From NCBI GenBank assembly GCA_031267545.1, contig JAIRYU010000063.1, positions 1 through 7,758 of the forward strand: a stretch of 7,758 nucleotides of DNA. The letters are read 5' to 3'. Position 1 is the first letter of the stretch. Every line of letters begins with the position of its first letter. The translations under genes and the position numbers were made by a program. This DNA is from Holosporales bacterium (lineage in GTDB: Bacteria > Pseudomonadota > Alphaproteobacteria > RUG11792). This document shows positions 7,322 through 7,758 of the stretch, in pieces. A model generated the notes under the pieces. That model was not told the origin of the DNA and did not search any database. It was given only the letters and a program-made list of their open reading frames with translations.

Positions 7322-7397
7322 TGGCAGGAGTGGAGGGACTCGAACCCTCAACCGCCGGTTTTGGAGACCGGAACTCTACCAATTGAGCTACACTCCT
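7322..7397 (-). tRNA. tRNA-Trp (anticodon CCA)
   Basis: The minus strand folds as a full cloverleaf: acceptor AGGAGTG with CACTCCT, D stem GCTC with GAGT (one G-U pair), anticodon stem CCGGT with ACCGG around the loop CTCCAAA, T stem GAGGG with CCCTC around TTCGAGT. The anticodon CCA reads UGG, tryptophan. The discriminator G and the terminal CCA are encoded, giving 76 bases. Only 22 bases separate it from the secE ATG, so it is probably co-transcribed with secE-nusG and cut out by RNase P and 3' nucleases. Confidence 0.97.
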
Positions 7398-7545
7398 ACT
7401 CTTCACCGAGGATATAATAGCGCACGCCATCGTTCTTCACCACCAAAATAATCGCGCATTAGTGATACAATCTCATGGTTACCTCATAAACAGGGGATTT
7501 ATTTGTTTCCAATCATATGAATCCGTACAAAAATCATGCTGCCTG
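7398..7545. other. Non-coding gap between the operon and the divergent frame
   Basis: Apart from the weak minus-strand promoter, this AT-rich stretch shows no open frame of coding quality, no RNA gene I recognise, no repeat and no clear terminator. It probably holds the upstream control region of the operon, which is transcribed leftward, and lies behind the rightward promoter at 7546. Confidence 0.5.
7414..7442 (-). promoter_or_regulatory. Weak candidate promoter for tRNA-Trp and secE-nusG
   Basis: TATTAT (7414-7419, five of six to the -10 consensus) lies about 17 bases from the tRNA 5' end, with TGGTGA (only three of six to TTGACA) 17 bases further upstream. A start near 7407 would give a leader of about ten bases before the tRNA. 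Position is good but the -35 is poor, so this is tentative. Confidence 0.3.
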
Positions 7546-7574
7546 TTGATATTCCTTTGTGAATTTTTTAGAAT
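7546..7574 (+). promoter_or_regulatory. Strong-looking sigma70-type promoter facing right
   Basis: TTGATA (7546-7551) and TAGAAT (7569-7574) each match the consensus at five of six positions and are separated by exactly 17 bases. A start near 7581 would lead into the open frame at 7603-7758. A second TATAAT at 7599-7604, with TAGACA 19 bases upstream, could form a weaker tandem promoter; if used, translation would have to begin at the later ATG at 7660. Confidence 0.6.
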
Positions 7575-7602
7575 AGACACGGTCGTTCTGTGGCGTATTA
7601 TA

Positions 7603-7758
7603 ATGAAAATTCTGCAACGCGATATTTTTGGAACTGCGCAATTAGTCGAGGAAGCCTCGATGGATCGAAAACCTCACGCCGCGTCTACGGCAAGCAAAAA
7701 GTTTCCAGATATAAACATTAACAGTGGCGTTGACGAGTGGCAGGCTGCTGGAGATGCG
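7603..7758 (+). CDS. Unrecognised protein, 5' end of a gene cut by window edge
   Basis: An open frame starts at ATG 7603 (MKILQRDIFGTAQLVEEAS...) and runs 52 codons off the right edge without a stop. I do not recognise it. What can be seen is a mixed, soluble-looking stretch with no signal peptide or membrane segment, ending VDEWQAAGDA at the edge. Two starts are possible. ATG 7603 has no clear Shine-Dalgarno. ATG 7660 (MDRKPHAAS...) has GAGG eight bases upstream, but that site lies in a 6-bp hairpin. A good promoter upstream and the divergent orientation from the ribosomal operon support a real gene; the short length visible keeps this tentative. Confidence 0.5.
   Translation, partial: MKILQRDIFGTAQLVEEASMDRKPHAASTASKKFPDININSGVDEWQAAGDA
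7646..7660 (+). repeat. Small perfect hairpin over a possible start site
   Basis: TCGAGG and CCTCGA form a 6-bp stem with an AAG loop. The 5' arm contains the GAGG that would serve as Shine-Dalgarno for ATG 7660, and the 3' arm ends on the A of that ATG. It may be chance if the gene starts at 7603. Confidence 0.4.

Noticed and set aside
7139..7351. Minus-strand open frame overlapping the tRNA and secE
   Set aside because: Its N-terminus MRVRVPPLLPR is translated from the T arm and acceptor of tRNA-Trp, and the rest is secE out of frame.
7413..7418. Perfect TATAAT on the plus strand upstream of tRNA-Trp
   Set aside because: There is no -35 at suitable spacing (the position falls in the tRNA), and no plus-strand frame follows nearby; it is the complement of the minus-strand AT element.

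Overview
This window is a bacterial ribosomal-protein and RNA-polymerase operon read on the minus strand, so transcription runs from about 7400 down to 1. The order is tRNA-Trp, secE, nusG, rplK, rplA, rplJ, rplL, rpoB, with rpoB running off the left edge a few residues before its expected end. RpoB points to an alphaproteobacterium: its start MVRSYTGRKR, the phrases KEQDVYLGD and GKTHSSGK, and a length near 1385 residues are typical of that class. Base composition is moderate (about 45-48% GC by eye), and the exact order or family cannot be fixed from the sequence alone.

Layout from right to left. At 7546-7758, on the plus strand, a well-formed sigma70-type promoter is followed by an unrecognised open frame that runs off the right edge. 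At 7398-7545 there is a non-coding gap holding at most a weak promoter for the operon. The tRNA-Trp(CCA) gene is at 7322-7397, with its CCA end encoded. secE and nusG overlap at their stop and start (ATGATG). An 83-base gap before rplK contains a GUGGGAGG...ACCAC structure that matches the L1-binding type of rplK leader. rplK and rplA are two bases apart. A 194-base gap before rplJ holds an L10-leader type structure (UGCAGG paired with CCUGCA). Then come rplJ, a terminator-like hairpin with T runs, rplL, a 7-bp intercistronic hairpin, and rpoB.

The genes work together in gene expression. L11 and L1 form or flank the factor-binding and L1 stalks, L10 and L7/L12 form the GTPase stalk, NusG tunes RNA polymerase and couples it to ribosomes, RpoB is the polymerase beta subunit, and SecE belongs to the Sec translocon. 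The interesting content is regulatory RNA: each gap of 50 bases or more in the operon carries a foldable element. No mobile element, CRISPR array or defence gene was found. I see no convincing new biological system; the least explained part is the plus-strand frame at the right edge.
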